Shown in pieces: positions 40,771-49,765 of a stretch of DNA of 64,000 nt. The notes beneath the pieces were generated by a model. That model was not told the DNA's origin. It saw only the letters and a list, made by a program, of their open reading frames with translations, and did not search any database. Positions within the stretch are counted from its first letter, which is position 1, and the number at the start of each line of letters is the position of its first letter. Both the position numbers and the translations under genes were made by a program. This DNA comes from Blattamonas nauphoetae. Taxonomy: Eukaryota; Preaxostyla; Oxymonadida. The DNA is taken from positions 186,001 to 250,000 of the forward strand of contig JARBJD010000046.1 in NCBI GenBank assembly GCA_033064195.1. The letters run 5' to 3'.

Positions 40771-43320
40771 AGATTCTGGCTCTGGTTTGGAGTTTTGGGA
40801 GAGGCTGATTTGAAATGAAACAGAAACAGGATTTGTGAGTCGAGATGCATTGCTTGAGTGAGAGAAGAAAACAGAAGGCGGGAATGTTGTCTTCATCTCG
40901 ACCACAACTCGCGATGCAGACACAAACACAGGCGTGACGTTGTGAAGGAACTCGCCGTTCTGATATCGCAGACTCATCTCGAGGGTGGGAGGGAGGGGGA
41001 AGTGGATTGTGGTTTGGGGCGGGCCAGTTGCGAGTTCTCGCCGTCTTGTTCGGACTGCCGTGGTCGAGGCTTCGAACCACGCAGTTCCGCTCTTCTTGGT
41101 ATTCCGCTGCCTTTCCAGCGTTTGTATTTCCCTCCGATCCTGCTCGAGGTTGTTCTGGAGTGTTTTTAGTTTATTTCGGAGTTTCATGAGACGAGCATCG
41201 GCGGCGACTTTCGCGTCGGCAACTTTTTGCGAGTCTTCGCCGATCATTCGGAGAGACTCCTCGACCTCGCCCTGGAACGAGATATCTTTCGTGTTCATCG
41301 CAGGCGGGATGCCCACCTCAGTCAGCCGTGTCAATGCGTCTGTGCTCAATCCTTGGCTCTCTCTGTGCTCCTTCACCTTTTGGAGAAGAAGGAGGATGCC
41401 TTTGTGTGCTCTTTCTTCCCGCGAGAGAGTGTCTGTCGGCGGATTTTGTGCACAAAGTCGAACAAGGTCTTCCGCATTTCCCAAAAACGGATACTTCGCT
41501 GCTAGTCTGCCCATCAACTCGTGTGTCAGCCGAACCTCCTTCTGCAGTTCCTTCTGCCGTTCCTGGCGAAGAGATGTCAACTTGTTCCAGACACGACGAT
41601 GAGTGGCTTCGAACTTGTGTGATTCCATCCGATCCTTGATGGAGAGTTGGGATTGGTCCACATTTTGCAGGTGAGGGTTCGGTGCGGAGATGTTCACATT
41701 GCTGAATGAGAACGTCGGATCGTACATTCGATGTGGCATCCCCAGCAGGACAGCGAGAAGCTCTGGGTTGGACATGTCGACTTTGATGGGCTGTGGTTGT
41801 CGGGGCTGCTGTGAAGGGATGTGATGGGGTTGTGGGATGTGCGAAGTCGGAGGAGGCATGAGGCGTGCATCTTCGGTCTCGTTCCACCTTTGTGCCGGCA
41901 AAGGTTGATTGTGCGAAAAGAGAGAAGAAAATTGAGCGATCGACGCTGGCTGAGAGGACTGCTGTGTGGAATCTTTGTCGAATTGTGTTCTCTCCGTGGA
42001 TGGTGTGTACCCTTCTCTAAAAGGAGTTGTTTGAGTCCCGGTTCCTTGCTGGAGTGACATTCTGGAAACGTTTGTTGGTGAGAACCCGGCCAACATCATC
42101 ATGTCCGTGTTTCTGTTGGATTCGAATGAGATGTCTGAAATATTCGTCCGAGATGAATCCAAACCATATGAAGTCCTCATTTGAGTGATTGGTTGGCGAG
42201 AAGATGCCGATTGAGGAACAAGTGGGGGGCGAGAGGCTGACATTGACGTGAAACCCGTTGTGTTGGAAAGGTCGAAAGTCGTGTTGGTCATTGAATCGTC
42301 AGCCGGAAGTGAATTTGAAAATCGATTGGAGAGAGACCCTGATGCATCTCCCATGATGTTTGTTGGGAAGAACGTGGGCTCATTCGCCATGTTCATTTGA
42401 GTTTCAGATGGGAAGAGTGTTTGTTCGTGTAAAGTCTGTCGGTGCTCCTCGAGATCAAGTCCTGAGTATAAATCTTTCTGAGCTGAAGGATTCATTACCA
42501 TAGTAGCTCTGTAATTGATATCTTCGGCCAAACGAAATTGTGTCGGAGATCCATAAAAAGTTGTGTCTCGCAAATTAGACGAGTTGTCGAACATGTTCGA
42601 ACCGATACCTTGACTGGACTCTCGATAAGGGTTTATCTTTTCAGTCGACATTGGACCAACAATGTTTGTGGCCATGTTGGTTGGTTCATAAGCCATTCTC
42701 AGTTGTGTATCCGAGACAAAGAACGTGGTATCGTCCATACCCTGTTGCTGCTCCGCTATTTTTGGGATAACATTTGTTGGGAGAAATGCTGGATCTTCAG
42801 CCAATCGATACTGAGTGTCCGACAGGAAGAATGTCGTGTCATTCGTCTCGTGTGGGGAATAATGATTGTTTGAGACCGAAGGAGGTTGTTCATGTTGATT
42901 ATGAAGAGGGATTTGAGGATTGTATGGCGAATAATGTGAAGGAGGAGTTTCTGGTTTCATGATTTGTGTTAGTCTGAAATTTGTTTCATCTGCCAAACGA
43001 AGTTGTGTTGGTGAAGGATGAAACGTCTGATCATCAAGTGGAATAGATGTTTGGGTGTTGGGATATTCAGTCGGTTCTTCTGATCCAGGAGGTGCCAAAT
43101 ACTTCCGAAGATCACGACTTTTATCGAGAAGAAATGTCGTTGATCGATCGTTTTGCCTACCAGTCATTGTTCCCCTGTTTGAGAAAACTGGTGAAATATC
43201 CATATCATCATCACTGTCATCTATTGTGATGAAGAAATCATGCAAACGGAGGGTGAGATGAAAGAGAATAATGGACAATAGATAAGAGCACAAACCAGAT
43301 GAAAGACGTGGCGTTGCCAT
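40321..43320 (-). CDS. KNL1/Spc105-like kinetochore protein (candidate)
   Basis: About 975 residues from the ATG at 43320 after removal of one intron (43221-43295, 75 nt). The N-terminal part has five copies of a roughly 26-residue motif, spaced 45-70 residues apart: D-D-T-T-F-F-x-S-x-T-Q-x-R-L-A-x-[ED] followed by T-x-[IV]. Examples are NDTTFFLSDTQYRLAEDP, MDDTTFFVSDTQLRMAYEP and RDTTFYGSPTQFRLAED. This layout, disordered arrays of Thr-centred motifs followed by a coiled coil (HRRVWNKLTSLRQERQKELQ; KLRNKLKTLQNNLEQDRREI) and a beta-rich end (IHFPLPPTLEMSLRYQNGEF), is that of KNL1, whose MELT repeats bind BUB3-BUB1. No clear RVSF or SILK phosphatase site is seen. The frame's last 150 residues lie in the repeat shared with a surface-gene relic, so the true C-terminus is uncertain. 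Confidence 0.45.
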   Translation of the reverse strand: MATPRLSSGLCSYLLSIILFHLTLRLHDFFITIDDSDDDMDISPVFSNRGTMTGRQNDRSTTFLLDKSRDLRKYLAPPGSEEPTEYPNTQTSIPLDDQTFHPSPTQLRLADETNFRLTQIMKPETPPSHYSPYNPQIPLHNQHEQPPSVSNNHYSPHETNDTTFFLSDTQYRLAEDPAFLPTNVIPKIAEQQQGMDDTTFFVSDTQLRMAYEPTNMATNIVGPMSTEKINPYRESSQGIGSNMFDNSSNLRDTTFYGSPTQFRLAEDINYRATMVMNPSAQKDLYSGLDLEEHRQTLHEQTLFPSETQMNMANEPTFFPTNIMGDASGSLSNRFSNSLPADDSMTNTTFDLSNTTGFTSMSASRPPLVPQSASSRQPITQMRTSYGLDSSRTNISDISFESNRNTDMMMLAGFSPTNVSRMSLQQGTGTQTTPFREGYTPSTERTQFDKDSTQQSSQPASIAQFSSLFSHNQPLPAQRWNETEDARLMPPPTSHIPQPHHIPSQQPRQPQPIKVDMSNPELLAVLLGMPHRMYDPTFSFSNVNISAPNPHLQNVDQSQLSIKDRMESHKFEATHRRVWNKLTSLRQERQKELQKEVRLTHELMGRLAAKYPFLGNAEDLVRLCAQNPPTDTLSREERAHKGILLLLQKVKEHRESQGLSTDALTRLTEVGIPPAMNTKDISFQGEVEESLRMIGEDSQKVADAKVAADARLMKLRNKLKTLQNNLEQDRREIQTLERQRNTKKSGTAWFEASTTAVRTRRRELATGPPQTTIHFPLPPTLEMSLRYQNGEFLHNVTPVFVSASRVVVEMKTTFPPSVFFSHSSNASRLTNPVSVSFQISLSQNSKPEPESPLPDLPRRTTRRSTITPVPTYRPTRMDHENDQTEVNCHCVHSGGLCSLIQTVVGCLRSGFADEKGCFPVSDWVYTFCVDSNLTDSKQTFGRHFPPPQVCFFSISLFQSLVDSILVGIRRVMGVINEVSSITPSQGLSLFIHSLCSVFTS

Positions 43321-43483
43321 TGAATTGGAATGTTGGAAATATAATTGTGAACCTCGTGAATGAGTTTTAAAATGAAACTTTGATGATGGTTGGATCTTTC
43401 GTGAAGCCTTTGAAAAATGAGACAATCAACATTGTGAAATGGATCAAAAAAGATAAAAACATTGGAGTTTTTTCAAACACGAT

Positions 43484-44746
43484 TTACTTGAACAGAAGAA
43501 CAATCTGCATGCCCGTCTGGAAGTACTTCGAAATCGACATTGGAGCGGGGTGCAGATCATCGACTGTGCTTCGAGTGACATGCGAGGTGATGTCAACAGA
43601 AGGCCTGTTTTGAGCCTCAGTATGGTTGTCGAATCGGAAGACCCTTCCGTCCTTCGCCAGCACCAGCATCGAACTGTCCCGCGGGAGCAGAATGGCAGCG
43701 ACCTGATCAAGAGGAATGGGAGTGAACCGGTGGATGCGAGGAGAGAGAAGGTCCGAGGGGATCAGCGAGACAGCCCTGTCTCCCTTAAACACAACCAGCC
43801 TGCCCTGGTCTGTGAGATAGGCGTCGAGCACGTGGCTCCCCATCGCCACCATCGTCAACCCCGAAAAGTATTTGTATCTGTCGACGGGAGTGAAGATCAC
43901 CTGCATCACCCGCTCGGTGTTGACCAGCACGCGGAAGAAGATCGTCCCTTCCTCGCACACAAACGTCCGCATCTTCCGATAGTACTTCACTGGCTTGAAC
44001 GTCCCAAAAATACCATACGAACCAGCAGCGTTGTTCAAATCACCGCTCAATGTGGGCTCAAACTTTGGGTTGAATTTGGACGAGTCTGTCAGTTCAAGGA
44101 TTCCTTCAGCGTCAACCGATGGGTTGTAGGCGAGCATGTCGTCGAGCTTTCCATACAAAAAGACGGCCCCATTCTCGAGGAGGATGATTGCCGTTTGTCC
44201 TTCAAATGAAAACGACTTAATCTTCGAGGGACCGAGTGAACTGTTCATCATTCCGTCTTTGGCGTCAAAATGAGGCGAAATAATAAATTTCTCTTCATCA
44301 CTCCATCCACCTTCCGGCTTGATTCCTCTTGTCCATAATTGACCACTTTCAGTGAGCGCAAAGGCGACATCACCTTGAGATTTTACGATTGAGAATCGTT
44401 CGTCTGGAGGTGGTAATTCAATCTTTTCAACCCAATCCCGTGTCTTTTTTGTGGCCTCCTCAATTCCACACTTTGGAAAGTGGAAAGGTTTGATATGTAG
44501 ACGGCCAATTCCGTCGACGTAGAGGATGGCGTAAGCGAAGAAAGAATGCGATGAATCAATCTTGACATTTCGATGAAGAATGGTTAGCGAACGAATTTGT
44601 TTGGATTCTTCTTCAACACATTCAGCTTCTTGCAAAATATCGAATGTGTATGAGCGTAAATCTAAAATTTCCCTTTCGGTTGAATCTGGATTCATCAGAG
44701 TGGAAAAGCTGGATATTCGATCAAAAATGATTGCTTTTGTCGACAT
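43484..44746 (-). CDS. RCC1-like beta-propeller protein
   Basis: An intronless gene for 420 residues. At intervals of roughly 50-100 residues there are strands typical of RCC1-type blades: DVAFALTESGQLWTRGI, TAIILLENGAVFLYGKL, HVLDAYLTDQGRLVVFKGD and SSMLVLAKDGRVFRFDN. The Gly-x-[VL]-[FWY] step in each is the most conserved feature of the fold. The blades are irregular and the protein is short of a full seven, so it is a diverged member. There is no membrane segment or signal peptide. RCC1-like proteins include Ran exchange factors and many adaptor proteins; the sequence lacks features that would point to Ran. It is encoded tail-to-head with the KNL1-like gene (163 bp between). Confidence 0.65.
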   Translation of the reverse strand: MSTKAIIFDRISSFSTLMNPDSTEREILDLRSYTFDILQEAECVEEESKQIRSLTILHRNVKIDSSHSFFAYAILYVDGIGRLHIKPFHFPKCGIEEATKKTRDWVEKIELPPPDERFSIVKSQGDVAFALTESGQLWTRGIKPEGGWSDEEKFIISPHFDAKDGMMNSSLGPSKIKSFSFEGQTAIILLENGAVFLYGKLDDMLAYNPSVDAEGILELTDSSKFNPKFEPTLSGDLNNAAGSYGIFGTFKPVKYYRKMRTFVCEEGTIFFRVLVNTERVMQVIFTPVDRYKYFSGLTMVAMGSHVLDAYLTDQGRLVVFKGDRAVSLIPSDLLSPRIHRFTPIPLDQVAAILLPRDSSMLVLAKDGRVFRFDNHTEAQNRPSVDITSHVTRSTVDDLHPAPMSISKYFQTGMQIVLLFK

Positions 44747-44956
44747 AGTTGTTGTTCTTGAAAAAGGGTGGTGTGAATAGGAGATATCAAGATCAACCCA
44801 ACAACTTTCTCAAAACTGTGTGGAGATCGATTAATCAGATTTTGAATGAAAAAACTTTCGATTTATTCGTAGTATTGTGAAGTGTTCCAAAGGAATCACA
44901 AAAAACGTCAGACCAAGAGAAAGGAAGAAAAACTTCGAAGGAAGAGGGAATTGATT

Positions 44957-45597
44957 TTAGTCCTCATCCTTTGCCTGAGACAAGAGTTTGTCGGGGGCTA
45001 AAAACGAATTTTTGAGAAATGCAGGCTGTGACAACTCAATATACACATAAAAACATACTTTCTTTTCTTCCTCTTTAACTTTTTGTTGTGTTAGTGCCTG
45101 GAGAAATTGATCCTTTGCAGCATCTAATGACGTATAATCAAATTGAGATGACAAAAAAACATCGGGATACCGGATTTATGTCGGTTCTTTGTTTCATCGA
45201 TTCTGTCCTGTTGTTTCTGAAGTTCATTGAAAAACTTGACAACTACAGGAGAAACAAGTCATGAAAAAAGGTAAATGAATCAAGATTTCTTGAAATAAAA
45301 TGAATACCTCCCTTCCGAGCGAGGCGAAGGAGTTGCTTTTCATGTTCATCGGCCTGACTTGCAGGCTTCGAGTTATATCCTTTCAGAAGATTCTGTTTTC
45401 GTTGCTTTGTTCGTTTCCTAGTTGCTTGAAATTGTTTTGTCTGTTCACTGATAGAATGCCGAGTTTTGTCATCAAGACTTAAGAGGAGACTTTGCTACAT
45501 TGGAGAGCAAACAAAAATCAGAGAATGTTGAAAAAATGGAAAAAACATTGCGATCTTTTGGTTTTTGTTTGAGAATGGCGAGGGCTGTCGATTGCAT
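44957..45597 (-). CDS. RRP15: Ribosome biogenesis protein RRP15
   Basis: RRP15 is a nucleolar protein of pre-60S particles needed for 27S and 5.8S/25S rRNA processing. Exons join as follows: the ATG at 45597 begins MQSTALAILKQKPKDRN; next exon QSLLLSLDDKTRHSISEQ ... HEKQLLRLARKG; next VVKFFNELQKQQDRIDETKN; then DAAKDQFLQALTQQKVKEEE. The piece LARKGVVKFFNELQKQQ is the family core (RVATRGVVQLFNAVQKHQ in human). Introns are about 47-65 nt. The last junction, after KEEEKK, would give APDKLLSQAKDED if the acceptor reading is right, but the phase does not close perfectly, so the last 13 residues are uncertain. The protein is small (about 130 residues), lacking the acidic N-terminal extension of animal RRP15. 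Confidence 0.75.
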
Positions 45598-45781
45598 GAT
45601 GGCCAAACGTCAACTCTGGTTCGATCTCCAAGAAAAGGTAGAAACCTGTCGTGATGGACATTATTGGGACTAATCACTTCACTTATATATTTATCAATGA
45701 ATCTGTAGACAAGAAGAAGCTTATAAACCGAGATTTAGAGCTGTGAAAGATCCAATAATTTTACTTCTTTGAAACAGCTTG

Positions 45782-46333
45782 ATGTCACAGGGGAATACTA
45801 TGCAAAAACAATCAATCAACGAAGCATTAGGGATTCCAGCACAACATAAAATCCCAGGTTATGTTGGATTTGTCCCTGGAAAGAGCGAAGTCATTGGGAT
45901 GCGTTATGGTGAAGCTACCAGTCAATGCATGAATCAATTCGAAGAATCTCAAGCATTGGAACGAACCAAAACAAGAGCTTTCGTCCGTGGAAAAACAGAC
46001 ATTCCTCAAATCCCTGATACTCCGCAAAATATTCAGTGTTCACACAAGATCCCTGGTTTGTACAATTCATTGACTTTAACTTTCCTACTTCACCAAAAAC
46101 GTTTTCTCTATCTCTTTGTCTGATTTCTAGGCTATCAAGGTTTTGTACCCCGCATGCAAAATCATTATTGGGGTCATTCTTTTGGACGAGACTGTCAGGC
46201 TGCAACAGAGGATTTTGAGTCGTCAACAATTTGTCCACGTGCTCTCTACGGTGGGGTGAAGATCCCCGATTCCACAACACGTTCATTTCAGCATGACAAA
46301 CACAAAACCCATCCCTACACTTCGAAGTTCTGA
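45782..46333 (+). CDS. CIMIP2/FAM166-like ciliary microtubule inner protein
   Basis: Two exons with an intron at 46056-46130 (75 nt) give a protein of 158 residues. It contains two copies of the family motif: HKIPGYVGFVPGKSEVIG followed by MRYGEATSQC, and HKIPGYQGFVPRMQNHYW followed by GHSFGRDCQAATEDF. IPGY-x-GF-x-P, then a Y/F-G-x-x, is the hallmark of FAM166/CIMIP2 proteins, which sit on the inner wall of axonemal doublet microtubules. The C-terminus RSFQHDKHKTHPYTSKF is also typical in style. The organism therefore builds motile flagella (inference in line with oxymonads). Start: the first ATG in frame, at 45782. It is divergent from RRP15 (184 bp between start codons). Confidence 0.8.
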
Positions 46334-46609
46334 TGAATTCTCATCTTGCTGAATCATCTCAAACTCTTTTTTCACCCTCCATGCAAGAATATTCCTTTGC
46401 ATTTCGATCATTAGTCATTTATACTCACTTTTTTCCTTGAGCATCATCTTTTTCTTTATCAACAAAAGGGATGCTGAACAGCGAAGATTATATGGATTGA
46501 CTCGACGTTTGGAACGATATTTCGATTTTTCGTTCATGAAATGTTCATAAAGGGTCGTGAGAGTTTAAGAGAGTTGTCCTGAAAGCAGCACCCACCGATG
46601 TACAACCAC
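46334..46609. other. Spacer between the CIMIP2-like gene and MTR3
   Basis: AT-rich DNA of 276 bp between two convergent stop codons. I see no reading frame, RNA gene or repeat in it. Confidence 0.4.
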
Positions 46610-47652
46610 TCAAACACAATTCTGTAGCCTATTGAGATTACAGATAGAAGAACATAAGACAGAAGAAAAGTATCGAGAGAAGATTGCTGAGCAAACTTTG
46701 TCAATTTCTTGGTCTGTTAAGGATCCATGCGCTTCAAAATGAGCAATTGTATTTGAAGATGTCACAAAAGAATCTGTGGCTGCATTTGGCTCACCAATGT
46801 ATTGGTTAACGTCCCAAAGGACTGATACTACGATCGAACCAGCTGAATCGGTCGATTCAGCTCGCGATGGATCGAGAAAGTATCGTGGAGGAATTCCAGA
46901 TTCTGAGTTTCCTGGGAACACATGGACTTGACTCGTACAAATAAGAGATATTAGCTCAATATTCGCATCAACCAATGCAAGCGTCGCTGCGTTAATACAC
47001 GCAGGTAGAAGGCCACCATCATCACTCAGAATCATAAGTGACACTTCTATGCAAGATTTTTTGTACACTTCTCCCCGTATTGCACTCCGAATTGACGAGA
47101 GGACCGTGGATGAGAGAAGGACATTTTCGTCGTTAGTGGCTTGTTGTTTTCGTTTGTCCGTTTGTGAATGAATTGAAGGGAGAGTTGTTGAGAAAGGATT
47201 GACGATTGAGAGACGTTCCATTTCATACAAGGCGAGTGTTTCAGACACTTCGTTTGTGTCAGGATCAGGAACATCCAGAGTAAGCTGAGTCAATGCATAT
47301 ACATAAACAAGACACAATAGGAAGAATGAAAAAGATGCAAACAGAATTTGGATGAGATAAATGAGGGAAGCTGGCCACAGTACATGTGATATCAGCATCT
47401 TGGCTTTTGTTACCTCGCTGTTTTTCTTTCGGACCAAAACTGAAGGAAAACAAAGATAAGAATGATATGTACGTCGAATTTATTGAGATAAAAGACAGAT
47501 GAGTGAGAATAGAGAGAAGATATGTGTGAAAAAAGAATGCATGGATACACTGAACAGAAGACTTGTGTGCGTCCCATTTCAACATGAGATGATCCCTGTG
47601 CATGCTTATTCCATCCAACTGAGAGAGATAAAGGACGAAGTTGATGACTCAT
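46610..47652 (-). CDS. MTR3: Exosome ring subunit MTR3 (RNase PH-like)
   Basis: A non-catalytic RNase PH-fold subunit of the nine-member exosome ring that threads RNA to the nucleases. The first exon reads MSHQLRPLSLSVGWNKHAQG then SSHVEMGRTQVFCSV, the usual start of the fold. An intron of about 110 nt follows, then FGPKEKQRG. Later comes the core CIEVSLMILSDDGGLLPACI with NAATLALVDANIELISLICT, and PPRYFLDPSRAESTDSAG and VVSVLWDVNQYIGE, which fit MTR3/EXOSC6 (LDPTR-x-E, ...V-x-NQ) better than RRP41 or RRP46. The stretch between GPKEKQRG and TLDVPDPD includes a hydrophobic run that probably belongs to an intron whose ends I did not settle. Catalytic Asp residues of RNase PH are not kept, as expected. 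Confidence 0.8.
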
Positions 47653-47828
47653 CGACGGCTTCGGTAGGTTGGGTAGATCTGACGAATCCACTCGTCATAT
47701 CAATGAAACATCAAAATTTTGAAGTGAAAAACGGGAGAATTCTGGAGAAATTTAGAAGAAGAATGGCCATTTCACCAGATCTCTCGTGTTTCGATAGAGT
47801 TCAAAGATCTGACCACAACCGGATTCAT

Positions 47829-49580
47829 ATGCTCATCCTCCTCGATACACCCGCAGGATTTGGACTCTATTCTGTGGCCAAGGATGTTACGTTCAACAAG
47901 CTCACTCCAGATAACGTCACAGACCTGTATGCTCTTTATTCAATCCCTCACGAGAAATCCTCTTAAGAACAAAATTCATTGGTTTCTCCCAATACGAATC
48001 AATGGCCGATGCCCTCGCTGCTTCAACTGTGTTAAATGAAGGGAAAATTCCCGAACAGCTTAAACTTTGGCTCTCAGACACCATCAAAACCAATCATCTC
48101 AAAGACAAAATTGGTGTTGCCGATATCAAAATTGCACGAGAGATCAAAAACGAAATGGGTCTGAGCTGTGTCTTTGACAACAATGTCCTTGAAATCATGA
48201 AACTCCTCCGTCTTGAATTGGAGAAGATTGTGAGTTCAGAAGACATGCGTCGAATGTCGATTGGTCTTTCCCACTCACTTTCTCGATACAAACTGAAATT
48301 CTCACCTGAAAAAATTGACGTCATGGTTGTTCAAGCTGTGAGTATGCTTTCACATATTTCTCATTCTTCCTTCTCCCAAATCACAGGTCTCCTCGAAGAT
48401 CTTGATAAAGAAATCAACACGTATGCTATGCGTGTCCGTGAGTGGTATGGATGGCACTTCCCCGAGTTGAGCAAATTAATTGAGAGTAATGTTCATTTCG
48501 CCCAGACGGTGAAGAAGATGGGTCTGCCTCTCATTTCTCTTCAATTCAATGCTCTCAGGAAGACGTCCCAACGCACTCACAATGGACTTCAGTGACATTT
48601 TGCCTTCTGATGTTGAATCGGCGATGAAGGAAGCAGCACGTGTGTCAATGGGTGTGGAGGCAAGCGATGACGATATCGTCAATATCACCCTTCTCTGCGA
48701 CCAAGTTCTCCAACTTTATGAATCAAGAAGACAGCTTAGCGACTACCTCCACAATCGGATGATGGCCATTGCACCAAACTTGACTCTGCTTGCTGGAGAT
48801 CTCGTCGGAGCGAAACTCATCTCAAACGCCGGAACTCTCTTAAACCTTGCAAAACACCCCTCATCAACCGTTCAAATCCTTGGTGCTGAAAAAGCTCTCT
48901 TCAGAGCCCTGAAAACTTCTCATAACACTCCGAAATACGGATTGATCTACCGAGGTGTGTCCACGTTCATCCTCATCTATGTCTCATTCTGTCAGCTTCT
49001 ATTGTTGGGAAGACCACACCAAAGAACAAGGGTACAATTGCACGTGTCTTGGCCAACAAAATCTCTCTCACAGCGCGTGTGGATGCTCTTGGTGAAGGTG
49101 GCGACAGTAGCGACGTTAACATTGGTCAAATCTGTCTCGAAAAGGTTGAAGAGCGGCAGAGAACTCTTGATGGCATTGCACCACCAAGCGGGTTGGATTC
49201 AGGAGCAAAGAAAGGCGGATTTAACAAGGAGATAGAGAAGGCTCCGACATACACGTTTGAAGCGAATGTTTCATCATATTTATCTCTTCTTTTGCTTTAG
49301 ACCAGCTCCATCATACAAAACAACAGTCGATACGATCTCATCATCAGCAGATGAGCCAAAGAAAGAGAAGAAGGAAAAGAAAGAGAAAAAGGAGAAAGAC
49401 GAAAAGAAAGACAAGAAGGAAAAAGATGAAAAGAAAGAAAAGAAGGAGAAAAAGGAAAAGAAAGAAAAGAAAGAGAAGGAAGAAGAGGAGGAAGTTGTTC
49501 AGAAGAAAAAGCGAAAATCAAGCGACGAAGAGGAGAAAAAGAAGGAGAAAAAGGACAAGAAAGAGAAGAAAAAGAAATGA
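47829..49580 (+). CDS. NOP58: Box C/D snoRNP core protein NOP58
   Basis: NOP58 is the core of box C/D snoRNPs that guide 2'-O-methylation of rRNA. Six exons join cleanly: MLILLDTPAGFGLYSVAKDV, an intron at 47927-47967 (41 nt), then KFIGFSQYESMADALAASTV; the NOSIC region LSRYKLKFSPEKIDVMVVQA joins SLLEDLDKEINTYAMRVREW and YGWHFPELSKLI; then the NOP domain with RMMAIAPNLTLLAGDLVGAK, LISNAGTLLNLAKHPSSTVQ, ILGAEKALFRALK and PKYGLIYR, joined to ASIVGKTTPKNKGTIARVLA. The introns are 40-50 nt. The C-terminus is a long Lys/Glu/Asp tail (about 49350-49580), as in other NOP58 proteins; its coding strand is almost all purine. The gene is divergent from MTR3. Confidence 0.94.
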
Positions 49581-49765
49581 TTTAACGATTGGAGTTTCGG
49601 TACTCCATAGTTTGTAACATTTCACGAAACAATCCCCAATTTAGTTTCATCAACATTCACCACCATGCCGAGTTCCTCAACGGATCTCAGTTCGGAGGAC
49701 GAGAAAAACCAAACGAATTCCACAGATTATGGATTTTAGAAGAATGGAGAGATCAGGGAAGGACG

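Noticed and set aside
47265-47440. Membrane-helix-like run in the MTR3 reading frame
   Set aside because: An exosome subunit has no membrane segment; the T-rich run most probably belongs to an intron.
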